The notes below the pieces were generated by a model that saw only the letters and a program-made list of their open reading frames with translations, had not been told where the DNA came from and did not search any database. From assembly GCA_032358255.1 (NCBI GenBank), contig JAULBX010030486.1:118108-182107 (forward strand): a stretch of DNA of 64,000 bases, given 5' to 3'. Each line of letters opens with the position of its first letter. Positions within the stretch are counted from its first letter, which is position 1. This stretch comes from Heterotrichella gracilis (Eukaryota; Sar; Xanthophyceae; Tribonematales; Xanthonemataceae). Shown piece after piece: positions 47,626 to 62,000 of the stretch. A program made the position numbers and the translations under genes.

Positions 47626-49136
47626 ATGGCTTCCTCCAAGAACCTGTCCCTGCTTTTCCTGGCACTGGTGTGCGTCGCCAGCTTCGCCGCCTTCGCTGAC
47701 GGTAAGCGCGTCACACTGACCATGGTGCATTTTGTGTGCCTTGATGATATCGTTGCCTATAAACACTGGCATTGTATTGGGATGGCGCCGCCTCACCTGT
47801 TTACGAGTGCTAGAGATAGCTGTGGGTGCACACTTGTAATTGACTTTTGATGGTACACACCCGGCATGCAAATGGCGCGCTTCCTTGCTGTGCATCAGCT
47901 AGTCTGCCAGAGAAGCATATGTGTACCGGCCGGCCACACCATATGGTAAAGAGTAGTGCTTTTAACTCTAGCAATAGATTGCAACCTAGTGTTGTGGGCA
48001 GGTAGGAAGGAGTAAGGTAGCCTCCGCTTGGTGTTCATTCCATGCTTGCGCATTCGACGCTTATAGATACATATCTTTCTCGCTCCTCACCCACTACAAC
48101 AGTTTCACGATGAAACGCACTCGTAGAGGTCGTGAAGAACTGCTCGTCGCGCTTCGACATATGTTGGCATCGTTTTGTCGCTGTTACGAATGCAGGCACA
48201 GAAAATGCACGAAAAATATGACGTGGTTTGTGCGCACAAGCTTATAAGTAATTACGCACATTGTAATACGCGAGCGGGCCGCGGCTTCACCAGTATCACG
48301 GGGTTAATTGGGCCTAGCTGGGCATTCTCTCAATCTGATGTCGTCATGCCTCCTTGCCCGCAGCCGCCGCCGCAAAGCCCAAGCATTTTTGCCACAAATC
48401 CGGCTATGGCGGCGTGACCTGCCCTATCGCCAAGGCTGCCAAGGAGGCGGTAAGTCACCCCGTCCTCTCAACCGCCTGTTTACCATGACATGCTGCCGGC
48501 GCCATTGCCACCAATGCTGCATCACCGTGACGTCATGTAGTACTCCGCATTACGGCCTATATACATCTCACGAACGTCCACTCATATATGTGTATCTAAC
48601 CCCCCGCAGGCCCGCATCACCTGCCTCAAGCAGCTGAAGATCTCTATGACCCTGTCCGGAGGCACCTGCAACCCCGGCAAGGGCTGCACCTACGGGCTCG
48701 TGCAGACCGTCAAGGACGAGGTAAGGACCAAACGCAACGGCCATGGCTGCCAAACCACGCAGACTATAGTATGAGTCCCTGACTTTGAGTCAGTGCATAC
48801 TGGCGCCCACCACTTTCATTCCTAGTTTCTCTTGTAACAGCTATTTTCTATCCAGTACTAATTACACTCACACTTTGATATACTCAACCGATGGTTGAAT
48901 TGGTTGGAAGGCACCAGACCCTCAAAGCTGTCCCAGTGGCCAAACCCTAGACGCTAACCCTAACCCAATCTACCTGCTGTTCGTGTGTGCCCCTACATGC
49001 CCCTGACCCACCCTCTCCCACCCCACTGCAGGCCACCTGGAAGCTGTTCTCTGCTTGCGAGAAGAAGCAGCCCTCCTACGCCAAGTCCCTCAAGGGCAAG
49101 GGCGTGGATGCCTGCAAGAAGGAGTACGCCTGCTAG
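47626..49136 (+). CDS. Small secreted eight-cysteine protein, unknown family
   Basis: Four exons (47626-47701, 48364-48449, 48610-48720, 49032-49136) give 125 aa. Residues 1-25 are a classic signal peptide (MASSKNLSLLFLALVCVASF then AAFAD). The mature part is basic, about 100 residues, with eight cysteines: two around HFCHKSG and VTCPI, three around ITCL, GTCNPGKGCTYG, then SACEKK, DACKK and a C-terminal YAC. No membrane segment is present. The even number of cysteines and small size suggest a disulfide-stabilised extracellular protein, but I do not recognise the family and assign no function. All introns are GT-AG with consistent phase; codon usage is GC-ending as in the other secreted gene at 30.5 kb. 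Confidence 0.85.
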
Positions 49137-50043
49137 GCAGCTATAACCCTGTGGCAACTGGCCTAGGCCCATAACAAATACCGTGACACTATGCAAGAAC
49201 CCTCGAGTGAGAATTTCAACTTAGTTCAAATAGGTCAGCAAACAAGCAATTTTGAGCTGTACCTACCGTAGGGCGTGTGCGTCGCAACCTATGGATTATT
49301 TTTGCAATCGGTTCAATCATCGTCCACATATCCTAATAGATTTTTTTGAATACTATTAGCCGATTATTGTAGACCATCACGAGTGATTTGGGCCTGTGTG
49401 CCAAGCAAAAAGGATTTTGAAAGAAAAAATATGGTTGGATACATACAAGGAGCGCCCGCCTGACACTGTCGGCACTGGTCTGTAAATATATTACATTGGG
49501 CATGTCCACACTGCCAAGCCATTGTGGGCTAGTTCAAAAATTAAACCACTGGCCAAGTGGTATAGTATATGTATTATAATTGCTTATCAGAAAATTGCAT
49601 TTGCCCCAATCAGATTGGCACTGTGCCTTACATACATACGCGTAACGCTGTGACAGTCACAATGATGACGCAAAATTTGCACAGCCTGGGGGGCTTGAAC
49701 AACTGGCATGCACTCAAGAGAACTTAGATACATCACATAAGTGATTTAATTCCTCCTAACGCACTGCAGCAGCTGCAGCCATCAGCGGTAACAACTCCAT
49801 GTGAAATGAACCCTCCATGCCCCATAGCATATGAGTCATATCCATGAGGAATGGGCTGCCTGTTATTCAGGCAGCGCTTACATGGTGCTAGCCTTCATCA
49901 GTAGAAGCCCTCACCAGAAATGGGGAAGCGACTTCACTTGCCAAGTTGGGTGAACTCAGCCCCTAGACGTGAGGGAAATGGCACCTGGCCTGAAGTGCCC
50001 GCACCCAATCCCTTGAGCACCCAATCTCAACTGACCGCCAACG
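49137..50043. other. Intergenic region between convergent genes
   Basis: This is the 3' flank of the small secreted gene and of the minus-strand MYND gene. I see no coding exon. TGTAAAT at about 49483 is a candidate polyadenylation signal for the upstream gene. Confidence 0.6.
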
Positions 50044-53000
50044 TCAGGGTGCCTGTTCAAACACAGTCAGCTCCCCCAGCTGACCAGCAAGCTGATCGTT
50101 GACAGTCCCAAGTGGTGCTGCCCCCTCCCCTCCAGGCCCAGCATGTGACCTTCCCCCGCGCTTGAAATCGCACTCCCGCCGGTGCACCGGCCAGTGCGCC
50201 AGCTGGCAGCGCTTCCCGCAGTAGCGCACACCCTGCTGGCACCTGCACTTGCGCAGAGACACGCCCGCCTCGGAAGGGTCGGCACATGGTGCACCCACCC
50301 CTCCTCTTGCCACGCCTGCCAGTAGAACCCGACGCAGGGTTTCCTAATCCCCAGCCATTCCCCCTCCCCCCCCCCCCTCCCCAGCCCCACCCACCGCCAT
50401 GCAGACATCCGGCGAGGGCGCACCAAGGGGGGCAACAAACGCGTGCACATGCACCCTCCCGCCTCTCACGGCATTCGGCGCGACGTACAGCAGCGCAACG
50501 TCCCCCCCGCCTAATTTTTCGGGCACCGGCATGCTGTCATCGAAATCATCCATTATGCGACCCAGAACCCCGTCGAAGGCACCATGCTCCAGGTCGGCAG
50601 CTTCGGATGGGTCAAACATGCTTTGCTCAAGCACGGGCTCGCCCAGGGCCTCGAGTAAGGTGACTGTCGCTATGATGCAGCGCTTGGGGAGGAGGCGCAG
50701 CAGATCTTGGATGACCTGCCAAATGAAATTCAAGCAAATTTTAGTGATATTAAATGGCGATTCAAACTGGTAAAAATATATATGTAAATCTTGAAAGATA
50801 ATATATACATAACTACTCTCCCAGCCTTGCACGTTTGGGGTGACAATGCAGAAGCCACTGGCCTGTGCAGCACATCCACTGTAACAGTTACAGCCAAATG
50901 TTTGCAAAATGTTTGTCTTTAGTGCATTACAACAAATGGCATGTGTTGTGCAAGCGGGCTTATTCAGACACGCGCAGTGTGGGCATAGAGGTGGTGGTCA
51001 CAAGGTCACCAATGCATAAACCCTAAACCCTACAGTGGTCACAAGGTCACCATGCATAAACATTAAACCCTACAGTGGTCAAAAGATCAACCCTCAAGTT
51101 CAGCGCCGATAACAACCCTGAAGTGGTCATGATTGTCACCACTGCCACCAGTGTATTGGGTGCAGAGCCGACCGCTAAACCCTAAACCCTAACACCCCCT
51201 GCCCCACCCACCTGCTCCACTGTCTCCCCCTTGGCCAATGCCTCCTCCAGCCTGGCAGCCACCAGCCCGTAGGGTATTGGGCGCAGATTCAAACCCTAAA
51301 CCCTAAACCCCACACCCCCTGCTCCACCCACCTGCTCCACTGTCTCCCCCTTGGCCAGCGCCTCCTCCAGCCTGGCAGCCACCAGCCGTAGGGTATTGGG
51401 CGCAGAGCCATACCCTTCCCAGTGCACCGCCGTCACCGACCCATCGGAATCCTTCAGGTTTTGGATAGACTTGCCGTGCTCATTGAAACCATCCACGGGC
51501 TGGTTGGCAAATTCTGCCAGCTGCTCATCTGTGGCGGGGACCAAGGCGCCAGTGGCTGCATCCCAAACCATTGTTCTGGGGTTGACGCCGACTGCATTAC
51601 ACACCAGGATGTCTGGGAAGACGCGGTGCACCAGGTGTGCCAGGGGAGTGCAAGGGGGAGGAGGGGGTCAGGAATGTTAGCCAAATTAAACAAACAATAT
51701 TTATCTATTATTGTTAACAAATGAAGGGCGTGGATGCAGCGGGGGCACTTTGCAAGAGAGCGATGAAAACTTAGCCCCAGACACTACATTATAAACCCTA
51801 ACCCCTATCTTCCATGCCAGCTCCTGCTACACCCTGTCATAGCCCGGGGTGCAATCAAACCTAAACCCTAAACCCCAAACCATATCTTCCATGCCAGCTC
51901 CTGCGACACCCTGCACGCCCCCAGGGAGCAATCAAACCCAAACCCTAAACCCTACCTTCCACGCCAGCTCCTGCGGCACCCTGCACTTGCCCAGGGAGCG
52001 ATCAAACTCGACCGTGTTTGTGGGGAGGCTGGGGTCGATGAGGGCGCACATTGGCCGTGCCTGCCCTGTGTTGGAAGAAACATGTCTAGGGTTTAGGGTG
52101 TCTGTGGGGGCACCCAGGCCGCATGGATTGTTGGTAAGGGTTTCACAGTTTGTTTAGAATTTGGGTTTATAGGTTGGGTACGTAGGGTCTTGAGACCTGT
52201 ATAGGGTTGCTGAGAACCTTGCAGCCCTATTCATTCAAGTATGGAAACGCGGCCCGTCAAAACAGATCTGGGTGGTGCAAGCCTGAGCAAGGGTAATAAG
52301 ATAACAATAGAACTATTATTGTCTTTTTACCCTTGGCTTGAGCTGTGCAAGGGCGATCGCTTCCTCTACTCTCTGGAACACAAGGGCAACATACACAGGC
52401 GGCCCGAATGTACGCATTCTAACCCTGCGCCGCACATACACCATTAGCTCCCTCCTTGGAATCCGCAGCTACCAGCCAACCCTAAACCCTAAGCCCCTAC
52501 CCTAAACCCTACCCACGTTTACTCCGTTGGCTCCCTCCTTGGAGACCGCCGCTACCGCCAACCCTAAACCCTACACCACACATAGCTCACCTTCAGGAAT
52601 GCCCAGCGCCCTGCAGCACAGTCGCGCCAGCTCTTTCCACAATGCTGCCAACCCAGCCCACAGCACTGGGGGGCTCTCCAACAGCCACCTGCAAAATGTG
52701 AACGAATAAGAGGGTATGGAACTGAGCCTGGTCAGCTAGAACTGGCTTCCAGTGGAAGGCTCCCAAGCCTAGTGCAGGCAAGTGCCATGGAGTGTACATA
52801 TGGGTTTGAGGTTTCTGCTGACGCAAGCAGGGTATTACATCGTGGCTTTTCAGCTTTGCCCAAGGACAATGTCAGGTCACTGCTTAGGGTTTAGGGTTTA
52901 GGGTGGGTGGGTACTCTTTTGAACCCTCAAGTTGCCACGGCCACAGGTCAGGTTTGCTGTGCATCAGTCTTCCAGCCACCCTCCCACTCTGCAAAAAGGC

Positions 53001-56000
53001 AAGAAGGGGATTGCGGCCACTAATAGAAGTCTGTCATAGTAAACTGATGGTTTTATAACATTGTACTGCCAAAGGGCACAGGGCCCACCTTTGAGCCAGT
53101 GAGTGCGGGTGCAAACCCTAGGGTTGGCACTCAGAAGCACTTGCACACCTGCTGCACCACCCGGAAACCTGCTGCACAACCCTTGGTAACCCTAGGGATC
53201 CCAACCATAAACGCAAACCCACCTGTACACCTGCGCCACCACGTCCGACCCGTGGTACATCCTGGCACACAGCGCGCCTGTCGGCACAGCACAGGAGCTG
53301 CTGTAGAAGCTGAACAGCGGGGTTTGCACTAGGGTTTCCACTAGGGTTTCACCCACCTGTACACCTGCGCCACCAGGTCTGACCCGTGGTACATCCTGGC
53401 ACACACTAGGGTTTATGATAGGGTTTTCCATGGTTTTCCACCAGGGATTCACCCACCTGTACACCTGCGCCACCACATCTGACTCATGGTACATCCTGGC
53501 ACACACTAGGGTTTATGGTAGGGTTTTCCACTAGGGTTTCACCCACCTGTACACCTGCGCCACCAGGTCTGACCCGTGGTACATCCTGGCACACACTAGG
53601 GNNNNNNNNNNNNNNNNNNNNNNNNNNNNNNNNNNNNNNNNNNNNNNNNNNNNNNNNNNNNNNNNNNNNNNNNNNNNNNNNNNNNNNNNNNNNNNNNNNN
53701 NTTTATGATAGGGTTTTCCATGGCTTTCCACTAGGGTTTCACCCACCTGTACACCTGCGCCACCACATCTGACCCGTGGTACATCCTTGCACACAGCGCG
53801 CTGTCGGCACAGCAGAGCAGCTGGTGCAGGAGCTGGACAGCAGGGTTGTAGAGCGACGGGATTGAAAGCAGGCCGATGAGGGCGCTCGGGTAGCCGCAGC
53901 GGTACAGCATGCGGGTGAAGGGGAGGTTGCGCACCTGCGTATCAGGGTTCAGGGTTTAGGGTTTAGGGTTCAGGGTATGCTCCTGGGCACCAGATTTAGG
54001 GTTTACGGTTGAGGGGAGGTTGTGCAATTGGGGACACCTTTTTCTGCATCGCTGGAATCAGCACATGGTGTTGTGCACCCTGTCGATTGCCCCTTTGGGA
54101 TGGTCAGGTACTTAACAAGAACTGGCTGCCGCCTGCAGCACGTACGGGACTACGGCGACCAGGCACCCCGTGCATTGCTTTGCCTTGGCTGGGGGCGTAA
54201 AGGCAAGGGGCATAAATAATAATAACTAAGGGTTGTTATTATTTATACCCCTTGGTGGAGGGTTCAATGCGGGTGCTGCATTGTACATGTCACCTACCCA
54301 GGCTTTTGAGCTACCATTTCATGCAGGTGGAGGGTCCCTACCAGCAGCAACAAATGGTTGTCAATACACTCCACAACTGCTTTGATTTGACTGTGCCATG
54401 GGGCCAGAGGTAGGCCGTAACTACCAAAAATGCACCGCCGGAAATGCACTCATGCAGCAGGGTAGGCTCCAGTTACTGGGGACATTACTATCTCATTACT
54501 ACAAAAGGTCCTATTATTTACTTATTTACCCTTCTAAGGAACCAAAAGAAAGGCAGTAGGGTCAAGGGATGGGGCAGTACCACGACAGTTGGGTGTGGCG
54601 CTTGCATGTAGTGGTGGGCTTTGCCAGTCACAAGCCCTTCTTGGAGGGTAGTCATCTGGTAGAATCGCAGCTCGTATCGCGCGGTGTTGCTTTCATCCAG
54701 GGGGAGGCCTTGTAGGTCGGTGCACAGGGGGAGGATGACCTGACTCTGCATCAACAAGGGGGAGATTATACATCCAAGGGGGTAACATTACATCATAGGG
54801 GAGGTTGTGTACCTTGGTGCACAAGGGGAGGAAACCGGCGTCAGAGACACTGCAGGCATGGCTTTTGTATTCTTCCACCATTTACATGGTCAGGTATCCT
54901 TGCATGCTAACCCTGCTGACACCACCAGCCCTGTGATGCCTTCTTTTTACCACACCCGTTCCCTCGGTGTGACCGTAAGGCCGCTCGGCGCCCCCTGACC
55001 TGGAGCAAGCTAACGTAGGGTTTAGGGATGTGGATCATACCCCAAAGGCTATTTGGATCAAGTCAGGGGGCACCTTGTTGACTCAACTCTTGATGCAGCA
55101 CCCACACCACAGCGGATGCCACCTCGCTGCCCGCCAAGGCCATTGCCTGGGTGGTATCCAGACGCTCAAGGATCATTGTCAGCTTGCAAATCCACGATGG
55201 AGGGGAGGCCACCACCTGGGCTGCAAACGCCTTGCGCAGCGCACAGCTGGCGGGGTCCTGGGGGCAAGGGGGAGCCAATCAATTTCAAGGGGTGGAACTA
55301 CAGATGCGGGGAGGTCGCTATCTGGGTTGCCACCGCCTTGTGCAGCTCACAGCTGGCGGGGCCAACATGTCACATGTGCGCCAGACCAGAATGCACAGCG
55401 TGTTTCGGGAACATATGGGGGGTAGCAATGCACTGGTGGCCCCATGTGAAAGTGCAGAGGCATGCAGTATGGTGGGAAGGGTGACATACACTGACAACAT
55501 GCAACACTAGAAGCTCAGTGGTGGCAAGACCCGTACCGTGCCCACCAGGTGTTTGGCCAAGTACTGGATGAGGCGATTGAGGGTGGTCTTGTCCTTCTGG
55601 CCGAACGCTGCTGCTGTTTGATTGACGATGGTCTGCACCCCTGGGAAGCGCTCGCTGGGGATGTGTGCCTGCGGGGTATGTTCATGATCATTTGGACACT
55701 TGTGGAGTCATTGTGATGCGCGTGCTTCCATGGAGCTTGAGAGACAGTCTCACCAGGAGTCCAAGCACAGGGTCAAGGGAGACACCGCTAGTCCTCTGAT
55801 TGAAACCCACGGCACGTGAGCCATGTGGGATGTAGGGTTTAGGGGTATGGACTGTACCCCTGGGAAGCGCTCGCTGGGGGTGTGCGCCTGCCCAGTACCA
55901 GCACAGTGTGAGCCACGCGGAGTTTAGGGTTTAGGGTTTACGGGCCACATGAGCCGTGTGAGCCATGGTAGATCCAGATGGTCCATAGGCCTACACCCAT

Positions 56001-59000
56001 AGGCCTATGCACTAAAACCATTAGTTGAAAACTCAAAACGACATTATTTGAGCACCGGCGAGTGTGCCGGAGCGCTACTGGGGAGAGGATGCGGACATAT
56101 AGGAACACCCTACAAGAACCTCCCTGCAAACCCTGGACAGGGTAGTGCAGGGCCCTCACCTCTGGCTCCACAGGCTGTGGCACCACACCAACTCTCAACC
56201 CCTACACCTGAAACCCTAAACAGGGGTCTCTCACCTCTAGCTCCGCAGGCTGTGGCGCCGCAACCACTCTCAACCCTACACCTGAACCCTAAACAGGGGT
56301 CTCTCACCTCTGGCTCCATAAGCTGTGGTGCTGCAACCAGTGCCTGGACAGCCCTCTGCTCCCCGGTGGCCTGTAAGTCAAGGGAGGGGAGAAATATGAG
56401 GGCACCTAGGCGTGGAAATGGCCAGCCAACCCGCCAAGCAAGTCAAAGTTCCATGCCCACCTAGGTACCTGATCTGATTGTTTGCCTTCTCCGTTCACTT
56501 GCTTTTGCATACCATGATCAGCGATTTCTTATATCCAGTGCACACGCCATACATGCTGCCTCTACAAGGTCCCAAGCAACAGGCATACCAGGGGTGTTAA
56601 TGTATATACCAGGAATCCTGGTTTATATATTAATACCCCTGGGCATACTGAGCAGCCGATACAGCTGCTGGCCCTGGTTGTCATTCCATTCACCCACCAC
56701 CCCCAATCAGATCCAGTCAACCCTGCAGTAAGGCTGCATGGCAAAAACCTACTCGTGCTGCAAAACCCTACCTGTCGTTTCAGTTTGTGCTCCGCTCTCC
56801 TGCCGGCGCCCTCCTGCTGCCTCCCCCATGGGCTGGCAGGGGAGGAGTAATACGACCGGAAGGCTATCAACCCCTGGCTCATACACCAAGTCCAGTCAGC
56901 GCCTGCCATTGGGTGGTATGGGTACTGGGGCGGCACTATTGGCTCATGCACCAGGATCCGTCAGCGCCTGCAATGGCGCTGCTCACCACTGCTTATGAAG
57001 GTGACACTGCCGCTGCCAATTTGGGTTTGCTTGCTCTTAGAGGGCACAGCAGATACCCAGGTGTTCTAGACGCAGGAGTTCATAAGGTATAATTGCCTGT
57101 CAGTGCAACTACAACGGGGCTCCTGGCCTGACTGGCATCCAGCCATGGGTGAAGAGTGACAGTACTGGTACTGTTACTATGCTGTGGTGCGGTTATAGTA
57201 CTAGCACTAGTGGTTCGTAATCTGAAGCAACGGCTAATGCACTGTACACTTTATAACATGGCGGAGTCAGGTGCACATGATCAACGTATTCAGCTTGGCA
57301 ATGAAGGGGAAGTCAGCAATAGGTTGCCAGTATGACAGCCTTACATACCCTTAAAGACTCACACGGAGTTGGGTACGAAGCCATGCACCAGGTGACATCA
57401 CCTGCATGCATAAAGCGTGTGCCATAAAAACGCTGCAACCAATACGACGGACTGGGCTACCGCCAAGCAAAGAGGTATGCACTTGGCGCTTGTTGAGTTG
57501 TTAAAGAAGGCCAAATAACTGTTGAAAGAAGAAACCTATTCGGAACTCAGCCACTAAGTGTACACTGCTTATAGTGCGCGCCCAGGGCTTTATGTCAATG
57601 GCAGTAGACAACTGCTGTTATGCCGTGCGGTGGTGAAAGCAGCTAACGGGAAGGGGGAAGCTGCAACAATTTGCCATTGTCACAGCCTTACACAGGAGTA
57701 GCCATGGCCATGGTGTGTCATTTGCATGCATGCATAAACTGTGAAAGGGAATCTACTAGATTTGATCTGATGTACTGCGAGTGACTCGGCATTAAATTTG
57801 AAACCGGGCTCGAATCACACTGTGTTCCTCGCCCAGCTCAAAGCTGCTGCTCCTCTGCTCCTCACTGGCTGAAGTTCATGCCAACACATGGCATGGGTGT
57901 CAAAGGGAATGGGCCGAGGTTGACCCACCACCCAATACTGGCGCACGAGCTCAGCCCTGCACAGCACACGAGGTACCTCAATGCTCAATGCGAAAGTTCA
58001 GGCTTAGGTTCATAGGTCACTATTACTCAACCACCACCATCAACGACTACCGTTGCCAAACCAAGCACGCCGTACCGCTGCTGGGCTGAAGGTGGGCGCA
58101 GCAGTGCATTACCGCCACTACAACCCCGCACGAGCTGACAACTCAACAGCTCATTCCCACCACACTGCCTCAGCTGCTGCCACCCTCAGCCCACCTCCTG
58201 CTCCCCCTCTGTTCCGAGCATTGCTTCACTGCCCCTCCCATTTCCATGAACCACCCTCACCCCTTATGGCATAAAGCACCCACACGCCGCAGTACCCGCA
58301 CCCTTGCTGTCCCAGCCCATCACACTCACTACCCCCTACCCCGCCCTTGCACACCCCTCCCCTCCTAGCACAGATCGCCCCACCTGCCGCCCCTGTGCCC
58401 CACCACTGCACTCAGCCCTCCAGGCATCCAGCAAGCACCCGCCCTCTGGCAACACTGCAGTGCAAAACGACAGCTCAGGCGCATTCACAGGCATCACAAC
58501 GATGCTGCAACCCTCATCCACATGTGCAGCTCAAGGGGTGACCCACTATGGCAATATGGGTATATATATGCAGCTACGGCTCACATGAGCACAATGCATT
58601 CAAGTTTGCATCCGCATTGCATGACACCAACGCATGATCTTGCCATTTTCACGCACAATCCGGCATACCCACATTGCCAATCTGGTACACATTCAGCACC
58701 GTGCATGCTCAGGTACTCACTTGCAGCGGCGCTCACAGGATGGCGCATGACAGCCTGGTCGGCACGGCCGCCCTGACCACGCTCCGCAGTGGCACCCTGC
58801 CCAGCTTCCAGCCAGGGCTGCACCTCGACAGGCAGCGTGCGCGCGACCCATGTGCCTGAGATCCATGTGAACCATGTGCCTCAAACCCCAGAGGGCTGGA
58901 GCTGCCGCGCCCGCACTGCATGGCCGCACAACTTACATGACTCTGCGCCAGGCACAAATCCATTAGTTTCGTCAGCACAGTCAACTCCCTCAGCAAATAT

Positions 59001-62000
59001 GAGCCTAGAAACAAGGCAAATATGAATGTCAATATGTCAGGCTATCATGCTGCAGAAACCCACCAGGTTTCAATTCCAAACCGCTTATGTCTCAGGTGAC
59101 ATGATATCAAATTGGATGAGTAAAGCAGGGGTAAAGGCAGGAGGACTTATATAGCACGATGACATGTTAAAGTTGTTGTATTTAAGTCCTCCTGGTAAAG
59201 GGAAGATGTGTTGTCCAACGAGTGACTTTGAGCTGACAGGGGTCCCTGTGAGTCTGCAATATATACTGGGCACCCGCCTGCTTCACGCTTACCGACATAT
59301 TGACAATCCCGCGCTCCTTGTCTATCCTGGCCACCTTCTCCACCTCGCCCATTTCCTTCTCTCCCCTTGAAACCACGTGCCTGTGTCTCCTGGGAACCTG
59401 CAAGGCCAGCATTAATAATCCCATCAGCAATATCACTCGCGCACCAAAGCTTTACACCTGCGCTTGCGGCCAACAGCGACAAAGGGTGCACCAAGCAGCA
59501 GGAAGGCAAGTGTTTTTTTAGGGTTTTAGGGCTTTAGGGTTTGTAGGGATTCAGCAGTCCACTTGCAAACCTAGCCCCCGACCATGCCGCAGGAATCGTT
59601 ATGACACAGGGATCGTTATGACACTGTGTGTGATATCAGCTGTGTCAGTGACACATCCAATTGACGTCAAATTACGAAGACACTGCTAAAGGACACGCTG
59701 CCCACCTTTGAGACGGTGAATGCGGGTGCAAACCCTAGGGTAGGTTTTGCACTCACCAGAGGTACCAGTAAGTGTGCATACGGCAGTATAAGACCTTGGC
59801 ATATGGGTCAAAACAAGAACAGGGTACTAGTTCTAGCCAATACCCTGGCATGAAGCGACATTGTTGGCCAGATGCTATCCCAATCCTTCGCGGAAGTTGG
59901 GGTCAATAAGCCAAGATTTGCAAAGAGCAGACTTGTGGGATCTAGTATCAACCTTAGTGAAGTCAAAGGGTATGTGAGCCAGTCACGAGGGTTCTGAGCT
60001 GCCAACTCTAGCGCCTCTGCTGCAACAAAGATCGTATGTGGAGATCCATCTTGCTGCACAAAGGCTGGCCTCACAGGAACTTTGCTAGGGTTCACCAAGG
60101 GTTCCCACCCACCTGTACACCTGCGCCACCACGTCTGATCCGTGGTACATCCTGGCACACTGCGCGCTGTCAGCACTGCAGAGGGGCTGGTGTAGAAGCT
60201 GGACAGCAGGGTTTGCGCTAGGGTTCACCAAAGGTTTCCACCCACCTGTACACCTGTGCCACCACGTCTGCCACGTGGTACATCCTGCACACAGCGCCCT
60301 GCCCATTAGCTGGTGAAGGAGCTGGGCAGCAAGGTCGTAGAGCAATGGGATCGGTGGCACCCGATATCCCTTATCTCCAGGGTGCAGTAAGCGAACCAGG
60401 TTTGAAACCCCAGATCTGACACTGCAAAACCACAGAAGTACAGAAAGTATGGTTTAGGGATTAGGGTTTAGGGTTCAGGGTTTAGAATCCGCAGCGGTAC
60501 AGCATGGGGGCAAAGGGGAGGCTGCACATCTGAGGACCAGAATTTAGGGTTTAGGGTATGCTCCTGGGCACCAGAGTGTAGGACGAAGGGTTAGGGGGAG
60601 GTTTTGCACGAACAAGCATGGTGGTATGCACCCCTTTCCTCTAAAGCCTAAACCTATCCCCTTTTCCCCGCGCGGTGCTTTGTGTTTTAGACTGTGGATT
60701 GTGCACTGTGTTGACAGCCCCCAACAGTGCACTCAGTTGCCCCATAAATGACAGGTATCCAAGTAACTGTCTGCCACCTGCAACAAGGATGGGCCATGGC
60801 GTGCACGGCACCCAGGCATCCCGTTGAGGGTGAAGAAAGTCAATTTTGAAGGTTGATTGCATTGCGTTGCTTGCCTTTGCAGGGGACCAGGGAGGCTTCA
60901 ATGTAGGGGTTGCATTGTACAATGGCACCTGCCCAGCATTTGGAGCCCACACTTCATGCAGGTGGAAGGTCTCTCACAGCAGCAACAACAAATTTCTGGG
61001 AAAAAATCACTATTGCTTTTGATCTGACGGCGCCATGGGGGCAGTGGTCGGTTGAGATCACCAAGAATGCACCACCAATAATGCATTTTCTGTGGTCTCA
61101 GCCCATGCAGCGGGCAGGATCTAAATAATAGGGATCAAGTGGAAGGCATAAGGGTCAAGGGAAGGCCGTTAGGGGTAAAGGGGGGGGACAGTACTGTGGC
61201 AGTTGGTAGAGGCGCTTGCAGGTGAAAGTGGGCTTTGCCAGTAACAAGCACTTCTTGGAGGGTACTCGCCTGATAGGATTGCATCTCGTGACGCGCGGTG
61301 CTGCTTTCAGCCGAGGGAGGCTTTGCAGCTCGGTGCACTGGGGGAGGATGACCTGGCGCGCGCTGTGTGAACAAGGGGATAATTCAGGTCAGATCGAAAG
61401 ACTGCAATGCAATGTAGGCTCCCAAATATAAGAAACAGATTCGCCTTTTGCATTAATCCCTCGATTAATGTAAACCCTTGGGTTATATGGACTGCCTGCA
61501 TGTTTTTTGTCATTGTCGGATCATTCTGATGGGCAGCAGTCCTTGCGTGCTATCTTTACTAACACTACCAGCCTCGCTGATAGCTTTTTGCCTGCTGCCT
61601 GTTCCCTGGGTGTGGTCCCTGGGTGTGGCGCCCCCTTACCTGGGTGTAATTTAGTGTTTAAGATTTAGGTTTAGGGTTTTTTGTTGTACCCCAAAGGCTA
61701 CTCATGTAGCTACAGCTGCTACTCATGTAGCTGCATGCTTTATGTCCACTGATCATCACACCTGCCATGAGTCCAGTCCTTCAGATGCCATCCCACAATC
61801 CTGTAGCTGCGTGTCCATGTCATTGAGTAGCCCATAGCTGAAGTCTGCCACCTGTACACGTGCGCCTTCGATTAGAGGTAGGCAGCATGAAAAGGACATC
61901 GTGTGTATTGGGTTTAGGTTCCAGGAATGAAGGGGAGCATGCCTCATCGGGCTCGTAGGTTTGGCACCCAGGGGAACCACGTGTTCTGTGTTTGGTCCCG

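Noticed and set aside
53222-53600. Regularly spaced repeats resembling a CRISPR-like array
   Set aside because: The units are copies of an exon tail plus donor joined by related CCCTAAA-rich linkers; there are no unique spacers or cas genes and the host is eukaryotic.
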